Shown here: positions 23,922 through 31,389 of the stretch, in pieces
How positions within the stretch are numbered: position 1 is the first letter of the stretch
Layout of the letters: each line of letters starts with the position of its first letter
Assembly (NCBI GenBank): GCA_012729395.1
Contig: JAAYDF010000159.1
Span: 1 to 32,051, forward strand
Length of the DNA: 32,051 bases
Source of the DNA: Phycisphaerae bacterium
Lineage (GTDB): Bacteria; Planctomycetota; Phycisphaerae; UBA1845; PWPN01
Direction of reading: 5' to 3'
Position numbers and translations under genes: made by a program
Notes under the pieces: generated by a model
The model's input: only the letters and a program-made list of their open reading frames with translations
What the model was told of the DNA's origin: nothing
The model's database searches: none

Positions 23922-24269
23922 ATGACGCAAGTGGACAACACGCTCAACGATATTCGTCGCCAAGGCAACGCCACGATCGTGGCCCTGTCCGGCGAGGTGG
24001 ATCTGCATCGTACGCCGGCGGTGCACAAAACCCTGGTGCAGGCCTGCGAGCAGCATCCGGAGCGACTGGTGGTCAATCTCAAGGACGTGTCGTACATGGA
24101 TTCATCGGGGCTGGGAACGCTGGTGGAGGTTTTCCGACGGGTCAACGGCTACCACGGTACGCTCGCCTTGTGTCACCTGAGTACCCGCGTGCGGAGCGTC
24201 TTTGAGATCACCAAGCTGGACCGGTTCTTCAACATCTACGCGACTGAGGAGGAGGCCCTGTCGGCATGA
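23922..24269 (+). CDS. STAS-domain anti-sigma factor antagonist (SpoIIAA/RsbV-like, possibly MlaB role)
   Basis: A 115-aa single STAS domain. The sequence VVNLKDVSYMDSSGLGTLVEVFRRV carries the phosphorylatable serine, S61 in DSSG, equivalent to the serine modified in SpoIIAA. GEVDLHRTPAVHKTL near residues 24-38 is the typical N-terminal strand-helix. The ATG at 23922 follows a GAGCCGAGG stretch. It lies between its candidate kinase and the MlaE gene, whose start overlaps its stop by four bases. In other bacteria a STAS protein, MlaB, is a subunit of the MlaFEB lipid transporter. This protein could therefore serve a partner switch, the transporter, or both; the position favours a link but the sequence alone cannot decide. 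Confidence 0.9.
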   Translation: MTQVDNTLNDIRRQGNATIVALSGEVDLHRTPAVHKTLVQACEQHPERLVVNLKDVSYMDSSGLGTLVEVFRRVNGYHGTLALCHLSTRVRSVFEITKLDRFFNIYATEEEALSA

Positions 24270-25123
24270 GCGACGCGGCGCCGCCAAGTCGGACGGGTCG
24301 CCTGACCGCGGCGGTCACCGCCTTCGGGCAGATGGGCTACAACGCCCGCCACCGGTTTGTCCGGGATGTGCGTTATCTGGGCGGAGTCGGGTACTTGGTA
24401 GGTGACACGCTCGCCTGGGTGGTGCGTGCCCTGGTCTTTCGTCGGGTGAAGCTTGGGGCGTCGGCGTTGGCGAGCCAGATGGTCCGCGTGGGTGTGCGGA
24501 GCATTCCCATCGTGGTGCTGATCCAGGTGTTCATCGGCATCATCCTGGCGTTGCAGTTGGCTCCGACGCTGGAGGACTACGGCTCGCTGGAGAAGGTCGC
24601 GGACATCATCGGGCTGGCCATGTTCCGCGAGTTGGGCCCGCTGTTGTCGGCGGTGGTACTGAGCGGGTTTGCCGGTGCGTCGATCGCGGCGGAGATCGGC
24701 GCGATGGTCGAGTCGGAGGAGATCAAGGCTCTGCGGGCCCACGCTCTGAATCCGATCCGTTTTCTGGTGGTTCCCCGGCTGCTGGCCACGGTGATCATGA
24801 TGGTCGGCCTGACCGTCGTGGCGGACGTGGTGGGCGTACTCGGTGGACTTTTGACCTCGTGGTTGGTGCTGGACATTCACCCGTGGAGCTATCTGGACAA
24901 TACCCAGGTGGCGCTGTTCTACCGGGACTTCTTCACCGGGCTGGTCAAGGGGGGGGTATTCGGCGTTTTGATTGCCGCGATTGCCTGCTACGAGGGGCTC
25001 AATGTGACCGGCGGCGCGGAGGGTGTCGGCCGGGCGACCACCTCGACGGTGGTCAAATCGATTGTGGCGTTGATCGCCACCGATTGCGTGTTCACCGCGG
25101 TCTTCTTCATCTTCAAATTATGA
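24266..25123 (+). CDS. mlaE: MlaE-type ABC transporter permease
   Basis: A 285-aa membrane protein of the MlaE/YrbE family, the permease of ABC systems moving phospholipids between Gram-negative membranes. The diagnostic segment MFRELGPLLSAVVLSGFAGASIAAEIGAMVESEEIKALRAHALNPIRFLVVPRLLA is intact and contains the coupling helix. Five or so hydrophobic segments are visible, with a longer N-terminal polar and amphipathic part typical of the family. A run of eight G at 24949-24956 lies within the gene. The start overlaps the STAS stop and its own stop overlaps the MlaF start (both ATGA), so translation is coupled along the set. The partner ATPase follows; the MCE partner MlaD is not in the window. 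Confidence 0.93.
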   Translation: MSDAAPPSRTGRLTAAVTAFGQMGYNARHRFVRDVRYLGGVGYLVGDTLAWVVRALVFRRVKLGASALASQMVRVGVRSIPIVVLIQVFIGIILALQLAPTLEDYGSLEKVADIIGLAMFRELGPLLSAVVLSGFAGASIAAEIGAMVESEEIKALRAHALNPIRFLVVPRLLATVIMMVGLTVVADVVGVLGGLLTSWLVLDIHPWSYLDNTQVALFYRDFFTGLVKGGVFGVLIAAIACYEGLNVTGGAEGVGRATTSTVVKSIVALIATDCVFTAVFFIFKL

Positions 25124-26013
25124 GCGGGATGCGTGTCGTGCCCGAGGAGTCGCAGAAGTTCGTCATTTCGGTTCGTCAACTGGCCAAGCTCTTCGCCGAC
25201 CAGCAGGGGCGGCCCGTGCGCGTGCTCGATGACATCACCTTCGATGTGTATCCCGGCGAGACGCTGGTGGTCATGGGGGGCTCGGGCTGCGGCAAGAGCA
25301 CGCTGTTGAACTGCCTGATCGGCGAATTGCGGCCCGAGGAAGGCGGCATCTTCTACCAGACGCGGGTCATGCCCCAGCCGATCAACATCCTCGACGCCCG
25401 CGAGGAGCAGTTGAACGAGGTCCGCAAGCGGTTTGGGATCCTCTTTCAGAGCGGGGCCCTGTTCAACTCGATGACCGTGGCGGAGAACATCGCGTTGCCG
25501 CTCAAGGAGCATTCGTACGTCGACCCGTCGATCATCGACATTGTGGTCACCTTGAAGCTGCAGCAGGTGCACATGCTGCCGCACCGGGACAAGATGCCCG
25601 CTCAGTTATCGGGCGGCCAGAAGAAGCGGGCGGGGCTCGCCCGGGCAACGGCCCTGGACCCGGAGATTCTGTTCTACGACGAGCCGTCGGCGGGGCTGGA
25701 CCCGGTGACCTCGGCGGCCATCGACGAGCTGATCATTGACCTGTCGAAGAAGCTGAGCGTAACCAGCGTGGTGGTGACGCACGAGATGGACTCGGCGTTT
25801 CGCATTGCCGACCGGATGGTGATGCTGGACCGCGGGCGGGTGTTGCGTATCGGCCCGCGCGGCGAGTTTGAGCGGATCCGCGACACCGCGCCCGAGCGGC
25901 TGGCCGACGAGGACGAACGCCTGATCCACCAGTTTCTCAACGGCAAGACCGAGGGCCCGCTGACCGACGCCGCGGGCATGAGCGAATACGAAAAGTGGAT
26001 CGTCACGGGATGA
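25120..26013 (+). CDS. mlaF: MlaF-type ABC transporter ATP-binding protein
   Basis: A 297-aa ATPase that should power MlaE. The Walker A is GGSGCGKST (53-61), the Q loop LFQSGALFNSMTV, the signature LSGGQKKRAGLARA, the Walker B EILFYDEP, and the H loop VVVTHEMD. The SGALFNSMTVAENIALPL stretch and KKRAGLARA are typical of MlaF/Ttg2A subfamily ATPases. A C-terminal extension of ~40 residues (LADEDERLIHQFLNGKTEGPLTDAAGMSEYEKWIV) resembles the part of MlaF that contacts its partner. ATG 25120 overlaps the MlaE stop by four bases; an ATG at 25129 is an alternative. It is the last gene of the operon, with only 43 bases before the convergent DUF4855-like gene. No terminator is obvious in that gap. 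Confidence 0.94.
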   Translation: MSGMRVVPEESQKFVISVRQLAKLFADQQGRPVRVLDDITFDVYPGETLVVMGGSGCGKSTLLNCLIGELRPEEGGIFYQTRVMPQPINILDAREEQLNEVRKRFGILFQSGALFNSMTVAENIALPLKEHSYVDPSIIDIVVTLKLQQVHMLPHRDKMPAQLSGGQKKRAGLARATALDPEILFYDEPSAGLDPVTSAAIDELIIDLSKKLSVTSVVVTHEMDSAFRIADRMVMLDRGRVLRIGPRGEFERIRDTAPERLADEDERLIHQFLNGKTEGPLTDAAGMSEYEKWIVTG

Positions 26014-26056
26014 GCGAGGGGGCCAGTAGGGCTCGGCGATCCGCGTACCTGCGACG

Positions 26057-27304
26057 TTATCGCGGCGACGGCGATGCCGCTTGTTTGCGGGCCGCGACGA
26101 ACCGGCACAGGGCATCGTACAGGTCGGCCAGTTCGGGGCGCGTCGCCATCGCGTACACCGCACGGAGGCCCTGGTAGTAACCCGTGGGCTGCCGTAGCCA
26201 CTGATCGTGCTCGGCGGCGATGACCTCGAGGTAGTCGCGCAGCCGTTGACGAGCCGACTCATCCTCGACCAGGCTCTCGTCGCATTCGACCTCCACTCCG
26301 CACGGCACCGAGGCCGCCGCCCGCACGAGCTTGGCCAGATCCTCCCGCGTCTTCTTGTGCCTGGGAAAAAAGTAGTTCGGCTGCACCATGAGATAGTCGA
26401 AGCGCTCCGCCGGCTCGCCGCCCCGCACCAAGTCCTCGACCACGCTCAGCCGTTCCTTCCCGTACGGGCTGTAGGGGATCCAGGTCAACGTGAGCGGTCG
26501 GCCGTCCACGCTGAGCGAGTGCACGTGCCGGACTACTTGCCGCATCAGTCCGACGTCGCTTCGCAGGCGTTCGTCGGCGACCTGGTCGCGCGGCCGCATG
26601 TTCATGTGCGATTCGTTGAACCAGTAGAAACCGAGCAAACGCAGGTGTTTGAACTCGGCCGCGCGCCACCGGGCCAGGGCTTGCTCGATGTACCAGCGAG
26701 CGGCCTGCAGTCGCGGCTCGTCGCTGGAGCGGAAATCCCAGGTCGGCCCGTCCATCGACTCGCCCCAGTCGCTGACGCGCACGTCGGCGTACGGCAGGGT
26801 CAGCACGACTTCGATGCGAATCGGCCGGCCCAGCTTGCGCTCCAGCTCGGCTGCCGTCTGCTCCAGGGCGTCGAGTTGCAGGTTCTTGGCGAAGAGGCGA
26901 TCCAGGCACTCCTCCCAGTCCGGGCGGGTTGTCGGTTTGGCGCTCGCGGATGCCTCGAACATCGCTCCCCGCGAGCTACGGCGGTACATCCACAGGACGG
27001 TGTCGAACAGTGTGTCGACCGGGCGTTCGGCGTCGGTAGCTCGCTGTTCGTGCCGGGCGAGGTAGTGTTTGAGATGCTCGGTCGTCCAGTCTCGCGGGCC
27101 CCTCGAGTCGAAGCCGTAGTAGAGCAGCACCATGTCGGGCGCCGTCGGCCGATCGAGTCGCGGTGGCTCGGCAGCGCCGGCCGACTCACCCCCTGCCATC
27201 AAGCCGCCTGCCAGCAACACGGCAGCCAGGCACCATCTCCACCGCCCCACATTCGCCCCCCTACCAGTAGCACCCGATCCCGCGGCGAAACACGAACGCC
27301 CCAT
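26057..27304 (-). CDS. Secreted DUF4855-like protein
   Basis: A 415-aa protein with a signal peptide (RWCLAAVLLAGGLMAGGESAGAAE). The mature part has the pattern I associate with DUF4855: an N-terminal YYGFDSRGPRDW, a middle DTVLWMYRR...WEECLDRLF, IRIEVVLTLPYADV, then LRLLGFYWFNESHMN, LTWIPYSPYG and FDYLMVQPNYFF. This order suggests a TIM-barrel-like fold of glycoside-hydrolase character, and conserved Glu/Asp residues (NES, GVEVECDESL) could be catalytic. No substrate is known to me. ATG 27304 with GGGAG is chosen over a GTG at 27316. It follows the upstream membrane-protein gene by 30 bases on the same strand, so the two probably form a small operon. Assignment rests on motif memory, hence moderate confidence. 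Confidence 0.75.
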   Translation of the reverse strand: MGRSCFAAGSGATGRGANVGRWRWCLAAVLLAGGLMAGGESAGAAEPPRLDRPTAPDMVLLYYGFDSRGPRDWTTEHLKHYLARHEQRATDAERPVDTLFDTVLWMYRRSSRGAMFEASASAKPTTRPDWEECLDRLFAKNLQLDALEQTAAELERKLGRPIRIEVVLTLPYADVRVSDWGESMDGPTWDFRSSDEPRLQAARWYIEQALARWRAAEFKHLRLLGFYWFNESHMNMRPRDQVADERLRSDVGLMRQVVRHVHSLSVDGRPLTLTWIPYSPYGKERLSVVEDLVRGGEPAERFDYLMVQPNYFFPRHKKTREDLAKLVRAAASVPCGVEVECDESLVEDESARQRLRDYLEVIAAEHDQWLRQPTGYYQGLRAVYAMATRPELADLYDALCRFVAARKQAASPSPR

Positions 27305-27334
27305 GCTTGCTCCCACTTCCCTTGGCTGCCGAAT

Positions 27335-28069
27335 TCAGCCCGTCAGCAGACCCCAAAGCCCGGCATCACCGGCGGCCGCCAGCCGACACACACTGACCAA
27401 AGCCTGGATGATCACCAACACCAGCAGCACCAGCCCCACCCGAAAGAGTACCCCGCTCAGCAGGATGGAAATGCGATTCAATCGGCCGGCATGGTCGTGA
27501 ATCACGTCGAAGGTGTCCGACAACAGCCCCTCGTGATGCTCGGCGAAAAGCAGATCCTGGTACCAGGCGAACAGCCGGGCGCGATTGTCGGAATCGGGCA
27601 AGGCGGCCGCCTCCTCCAGAAGTTGATCGCCGTGGGCGGCCCGGTCGCCGTCGATCCGCAGGGCAACCTTGAGGAACCGATGAAAACGTTCCAGGTCAGG
27701 CACTGGCATGACGTGGACCAGATCAGCCACGACGCGAACCAGGTGGGTCACGCCGTAGTGGTGCGCGCGGTAGTCGCTGAACGTCGCGAACCGCCGGACC
27801 ACGGCGGGGCAACGCCAGAGGTACAGGCCCTCGGCGAAGGCGAAGGCGAGCGTCATCAGATAGAAGGTCATCCAGTTGAACGGCAGAGCCAGATCGATCC
27901 GCACGTTGCCGCAGATCACTAGCGGGTCCGGCCGGCCGACGTTGGGGGCGAACATGTGGCCGAGCACCGGCACGAGTAGTGCGCCTGCGAGACTGAACCG
28001 GGCCAAACGGCTGTTGCCCCAGCCACGCAGCGTCGTCCAGGACAAAGGATTAAGCAGAGCCCGGAGCAT
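27335..28069 (-). CDS. Membrane protein, unknown function
   Basis: A 244-aa protein chosen from ATG 28069 (MLRALLNPLSWTTLRGWGNSRLARFSLAG); AGGGA lies upstream. The frame is open to 28189, but that stretch is low-complexity. A hydrophobic segment near 26-45 (FSLAGALLVPVLGHMF), another near 60-80 (FNWMTFYLMTLAFAFAEGLYLW) and a long C-terminal one (ILLSGVLFRVGLVLLVLVIIQALVSV) are visible. A helical soluble part lies between them (DLVHVMPVPDLERFHRFLKVALRIDGDR...LFAWYQDLLFAEHHEGLL). No family is recognised. It is upstream of, and probably cotranscribed with, the DUF4855-like gene. An inverted pair of structured repeats lies upstream. Confidence 0.68.
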   Translation of the reverse strand: MLRALLNPLSWTTLRGWGNSRLARFSLAGALLVPVLGHMFAPNVGRPDPLVICGNVRIDLALPFNWMTFYLMTLAFAFAEGLYLWRCPAVVRRFATFSDYRAHHYGVTHLVRVVADLVHVMPVPDLERFHRFLKVALRIDGDRAAHGDQLLEEAAALPDSDNRARLFAWYQDLLFAEHHEGLLSDTFDVIHDHAGRLNRISILLSGVLFRVGLVLLVLVIIQALVSVCRLAAAGDAGLWGLLTG

Positions 28070-28260
28070 ACATCTCATCCCTGGCGGTAAGCGAGTAGGT
28101 CCCCCTGTCGCGCAACCGGAAGCCGACGGCCAGCCGGCCTGCGTTCGCGGGGCAGGCATCCGGCTTCCGCATCGCCTCCCCAACTCCATAGTGTCGGTTT
28201 TCCGTCACGCGGTGTCAATGTGCCCGGGAGTTGCAGTGCCAGAAAGTGGGCGTCCATGCT

Positions 28261-28353
28261 CCGAACCGCAACGCGGTTCCAGAGCAGAGCCCGGGGTCGC
28301 GCTGCGCACCCCGGGAACCATGCCCGCAACCGTGCCCCAACGCTGAAAGGGTT
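28261..28353 (-). repeat. Structured repeat, copy A (minus orientation)
   Basis: Read on the minus strand it runs AACCCTTTCAGCGTT, a variable part, a CCCGGGGTGCGCAGCGC core with its ACCCCGGG complement, and ends GGAACCGCGTTGCGGTTC. It carries two to three hairpins. The order and sequence match copy B, about 90 bases to its right on the opposite strand. Confidence 0.7.
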
Positions 28354-28443
28354 GCATACGTTTCCTGCCGGGGTGCCGGGACGTCGGAGCCGGCTTGGTG
28401 GCAAGGTCTGGGCGCCGAGGGGTTCATCCGCGGCCGGCTATGA

Positions 28444-28538
28444 AACCCCTTCAGGGTTTGTCGCATCGTGGTTGGTCTCATGCCCCAGGGTGCGCTGCGC
28501 GACCCCGGGCTGTGTTATTCAACACCGTTGGTGTTGGC
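28444..28538 (+). repeat. Structured repeat, copy B (plus orientation)
   Basis: On the plus strand it runs AACCCCTTCAGGGTTTG, a variable part, GCCCCAGGGTGCGCTGCGC with GACCCCGGGC, then TTCAACACCGTTGGTGTTG. Hairpins are CCCTTCAGGG-type, GC-core and AACACCGTTGGTGTT. Copies A and B diverge from the same centre and could pair with each other or act as ends of one element. Confidence 0.7.
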
Positions 28539-28677
28539 CAGACAATCCCTGTCCGGGTCCGGTTCAGCGTCCGTGAGCCGTTACCACGCTCCCGGGGTTC
28601 CGGTGCCTTGCCGTTGGCCGACGTCACGCATGATCGGCCAGCCGTGGGGGATCGAAGAAGCGATGGGACCCGCCTGG

Positions 28678-29823
28678 CTACTCGATGACGATCCAGCGGT
28701 AGTCCGCTCCCCAGTCTTGAAGTCTGATGCCAGGGGTAGCGATGGCCTTGCCGTGGGGCTTCCAGTCCTCGGTGGTGAAGAATTGAATACCATCGTGTGC
28801 TATAGCGGCGACCAGCTTTCCGCTCGGGGAGATCCTGGGAAACGCGAGCCCGTTTAGGAAGGTCGCCTCTCGCGATTTGACGTCGACCTTGGTTGTACCG
28901 ATCGGGGCCGTCGCACCTGTCGGTCGTGGGCTGGGGTATAGCAGGATGAATGTCTCGTCAGGGGAAACCGACGCGAACTCGCCCAGTGCGATTTCTTCGG
29001 TTTCTCCCGTATCGATGCTCAGTCGATACGTCACCGCAGGTGACGGCATGCCCCTGCATAGCACGGCTCGCTGATCGCCGGCCGGGAGCCCTGCGCTGTA
29101 GTAGATGAAGCGGCCGCTGTTGCCCCAAGCTGGACCAAGGTACTTGCTGTAGCCGTCCGGCGTTCCGACGGCATCCGATGCTTTGACCAGTTCGCGGAGC
29201 CGACCGTCAGCCGAGAGGACCGCAACGCCGTGTTCCTGTATATGGACATCATCCTCCCCGTACGATTGCGCGTAATAGAAGGCAACCTGTTTGGAATCCG
29301 GGGACCAGCGGAAGGGGTTCGTCACGACCCCTGTCGATATTCTGTGCACGCTCGTGGCGTCGCCGAGAACCACGGTTTCTGTGCGGTAGTCAAAGAAGAC
29401 GATTCTGGCGCCGTCGGGTGACAGGGCCGCGGGCCACATCCCCTTCACCGCCAGTTCCTCGAACGCACGGGCGGGTGCTCCGGGCTCAGCCGCCACCAGT
29501 TGGATGGGCTTGGCTCCATGGATATCCTCCCCGACCGATCGTAGCGTCAGGAGCCGTCGTCCGCGTGAATCCAGCAACGAGCATCGCAGGAACTCACCCG
29601 GGGCCTGCACGCCGAAGCCCTGTGGAGCCACTTTCTCTCCCCCGGCGGGGTCACACCACCTCAGTTGCCAGATCCGCCCCGAGAACCCGCCATCCTCGGT
29701 TCGCACACGTTCGCTACAGATGAACCGCTCGCGCTCGGCGATACTTGGCCGCGTGGTCTGGGCGGATGCCAGCGATATCGTGATACCGCATAGGATGCCA
29801 GTTAGCCCGAGCCTGGATATCAT
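28678..29823 (-). CDS. Secreted beta-propeller (TolB/WD40-like) protein
   Basis: A 381-aa protein with a clear signal peptide (MISRLGLTGILCGITISLASA, cut near residue 21). The rest shows repeated propeller blades typical of TolB/PD40 repeats: ALSPDGARIVFFDYR, RWSPDSKQVAFYYAQ, AWGNSGRFIYYSAG, SVSPDETFILLYP and RISPSGKLVAAIAHDG. The spacing of about 40-50 residues fits six or seven blades. Such domains bind proteins or ligands; no enzymatic motif is visible. ATG 29823 has a strong AAGGAGG site (29832-29838). It begins 21 bases after the stop of the Cys-rich secreted protein, so the three leftward genes at 28.7-32 kb form an operon. Function of the set is unknown. Confidence 0.8.
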   Translation of the reverse strand: MISRLGLTGILCGITISLASAQTTRPSIAERERFICSERVRTEDGGFSGRIWQLRWCDPAGGEKVAPQGFGVQAPGEFLRCSLLDSRGRRLLTLRSVGEDIHGAKPIQLVAAEPGAPARAFEELAVKGMWPAALSPDGARIVFFDYRTETVVLGDATSVHRISTGVVTNPFRWSPDSKQVAFYYAQSYGEDDVHIQEHGVAVLSADGRLRELVKASDAVGTPDGYSKYLGPAWGNSGRFIYYSAGLPAGDQRAVLCRGMPSPAVTYRLSIDTGETEEIALGEFASVSPDETFILLYPSPRPTGATAPIGTTKVDVKSREATFLNGLAFPRISPSGKLVAAIAHDGIQFFTTEDWKPHGKAIATPGIRLQDWGADYRWIVIE

Positions 29824-29844
29824 GCCGTAAACCTCCTTATCACG

Positions 29845-31389
29845 CTAAGGATCAACTACCGCATCGATGACTCTGTAAACATCAACCTGCGCACAATCCT
29901 GAATCCAGGTATTGAAACTCAGACTTGTGTATCCCTCAATGTACGGATGAGGCTCCTTGTATGGATTCTGATCCTCATTGTACTGGGTAATAAGATCATT
30001 CCACACCATGTGGTAATACGCACGAACATCCTCCTGTCGAAAGACCCGAGACCAAGAGTCCCCGGCGAATGTTGTGGCGTACATTCCAGGGTCGTTTTCA
30101 ACCACCGTACACCAGTGTAAATTCACCCTGGTCGGTGGATGATTTGGATTTGCAAGCATGAGATTAAAGACATCACCCCGAGTAAAGCTGGAAGTGGTGA
30201 ATACAGGCCAACTTATCGTAGTATATCCACGTTCCTGGATCTCCTCGAGGCCGTCCGTCTTCCCATCATCCGCGTGCGAGACCGACATACCGCAAGTCAT
30301 CGTTTTGCCCACCACGAAGGTACCGTCGATCAACTCTATACCGCGTGAAGCGGGACTGCACCAGCGTCCAGCCCAGAAGTTGCACATATCTCTTGAGAGA
30401 TGATCGAAGTATACGCGGATACCCACACTGTCGGAACACACCGGATTCTCAAGGTAGCGTCCAAGAAAGGAGATGCCACCATGGTCTGGCTCGGCCGGGG
30501 GGATGTGTCCGGGATTTTTCGGCTTCGTATGGTACCGATAACTGATATCACCGAGGTAGAATGGTATGTCCCACCATGGGTCTAAGACGCTTGGGCTGAT
30601 CTCCCCCTCGACGCGCGCAAGCCGCTTCTGAGCGATGTCGCCCCGGGCACCGATAACCACAGCATCGCGCGATTGTCGGTAGCAGCCGCCGTCGGTGAGA
30701 AAACTCGCCGCAAGGCCTTCCTCGAATTCCTGACTCTTGAGTCTCGGCGTTTTCGGCCAGATGATCTCGGTCTCCACCACCCAGATGGTGAACAATCGCT
30801 CGACGTCGGGATCGCGGATGGTCGGCTTTTTCCTGGCCGGGCACTCTTGGCATGCCTCACAGTTTTCTGTGCCGTCCGGACAGACACAGGGGTTGCAGAG
30901 GATGGGGTCGGGGATGCTGTCGTTGGCGAAGATGGCCTTGAGAAAGTAGGTGCCCGGCACGGTCAGGTCGGGCGGATCGTCGACGAACTCCCAATGGACC
31001 GTGATATACGGATCGTTGATGAGCATCCAGTCGCTCTCGACGGGCACACATTCAAGCTGCCCACTCGAGTTGTACTCATAGACCCAGCCATGGATTTTGC
31101 GGAGATCCTGGTCCTCCACCAAGTGGCCTACACGGAAATACTCCGCCCACTGCTCGGCGGTGGTCAGGGGCGGATTGGGATTGGTCGGTTGCTTGCACGT
31201 TATCACCCAATCGACACACGCATCCCCGCAGCAAAGCGAAGCTTCTATCTCCGGCCCCTCCTGCAACTCCCAACATGGGTTGCAGGGGCATTCCGGCCAG
31301 CAGGCCGGGGCCGGCGAAGGAACCATCGACAGCCATGAGCAGGCGACCACGACAATGATGATAACCCGACTAGCGCGCGTTAACCACAT
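29845..31389 (-). CDS. Cys-rich secreted protein, unknown family
   Basis: A 514-aa protein with a signal peptide (VIIIVVVACSWLSMVPSPAPA). The mature N terminus is packed with cysteines (CWPECPCNPCWELQ...CCGDACVDWVITC), and a second cluster (CNPCVCPDGTENCEACQECP) sits near 165-185. These could form disulfides or bind metal. Later parts are beta-rich with many aromatic residues and a tail repeating Trp/Tyr/Asn (YKEPHPYIEGYTSLSFNTWIQD). No known domain is recognised. The gene is more AT-rich in its 3' half (29850-30600) than its neighbours, a possible sign of different origin. ATG 31389 is nine bases after AGGAGG; a GTG at 31392 is equally possible. It overlaps the upstream gene by about 20 bases, implying coupled translation. 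Confidence 0.72.
   Translation of the reverse strand: MWLTRASRVIIIVVVACSWLSMVPSPAPACWPECPCNPCWELQEGPEIEASLCCGDACVDWVITCKQPTNPNPPLTTAEQWAEYFRVGHLVEDQDLRKIHGWVYEYNSSGQLECVPVESDWMLINDPYITVHWEFVDDPPDLTVPGTYFLKAIFANDSIPDPILCNPCVCPDGTENCEACQECPARKKPTIRDPDVERLFTIWVVETEIIWPKTPRLKSQEFEEGLAASFLTDGGCYRQSRDAVVIGARGDIAQKRLARVEGEISPSVLDPWWDIPFYLGDISYRYHTKPKNPGHIPPAEPDHGGISFLGRYLENPVCSDSVGIRVYFDHLSRDMCNFWAGRWCSPASRGIELIDGTFVVGKTMTCGMSVSHADDGKTDGLEEIQERGYTTISWPVFTTSSFTRGDVFNLMLANPNHPPTRVNLHWCTVVENDPGMYATTFAGDSWSRVFRQEDVRAYYHMVWNDLITQYNEDQNPYKEPHPYIEGYTSLSFNTWIQDCAQVDVYRVIDAVVDP

Larger units (their letters stand above)
28070..28677. other. Repeat-bearing gap
   Basis: About 600 bases without a credible gene. 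It contains two copies of a structured repeat in opposite orientation (28261-28353 and 28444-28538). The peptide frames here are made from the repeats. No promoter for the leftward membrane-protein gene is evident. Confidence 0.6.

Noticed and set aside
28215-28857. Short frames in the 28 kb gap
   Set aside because: They are translations of the inverted structured repeats or antisense to the beta-propeller gene.
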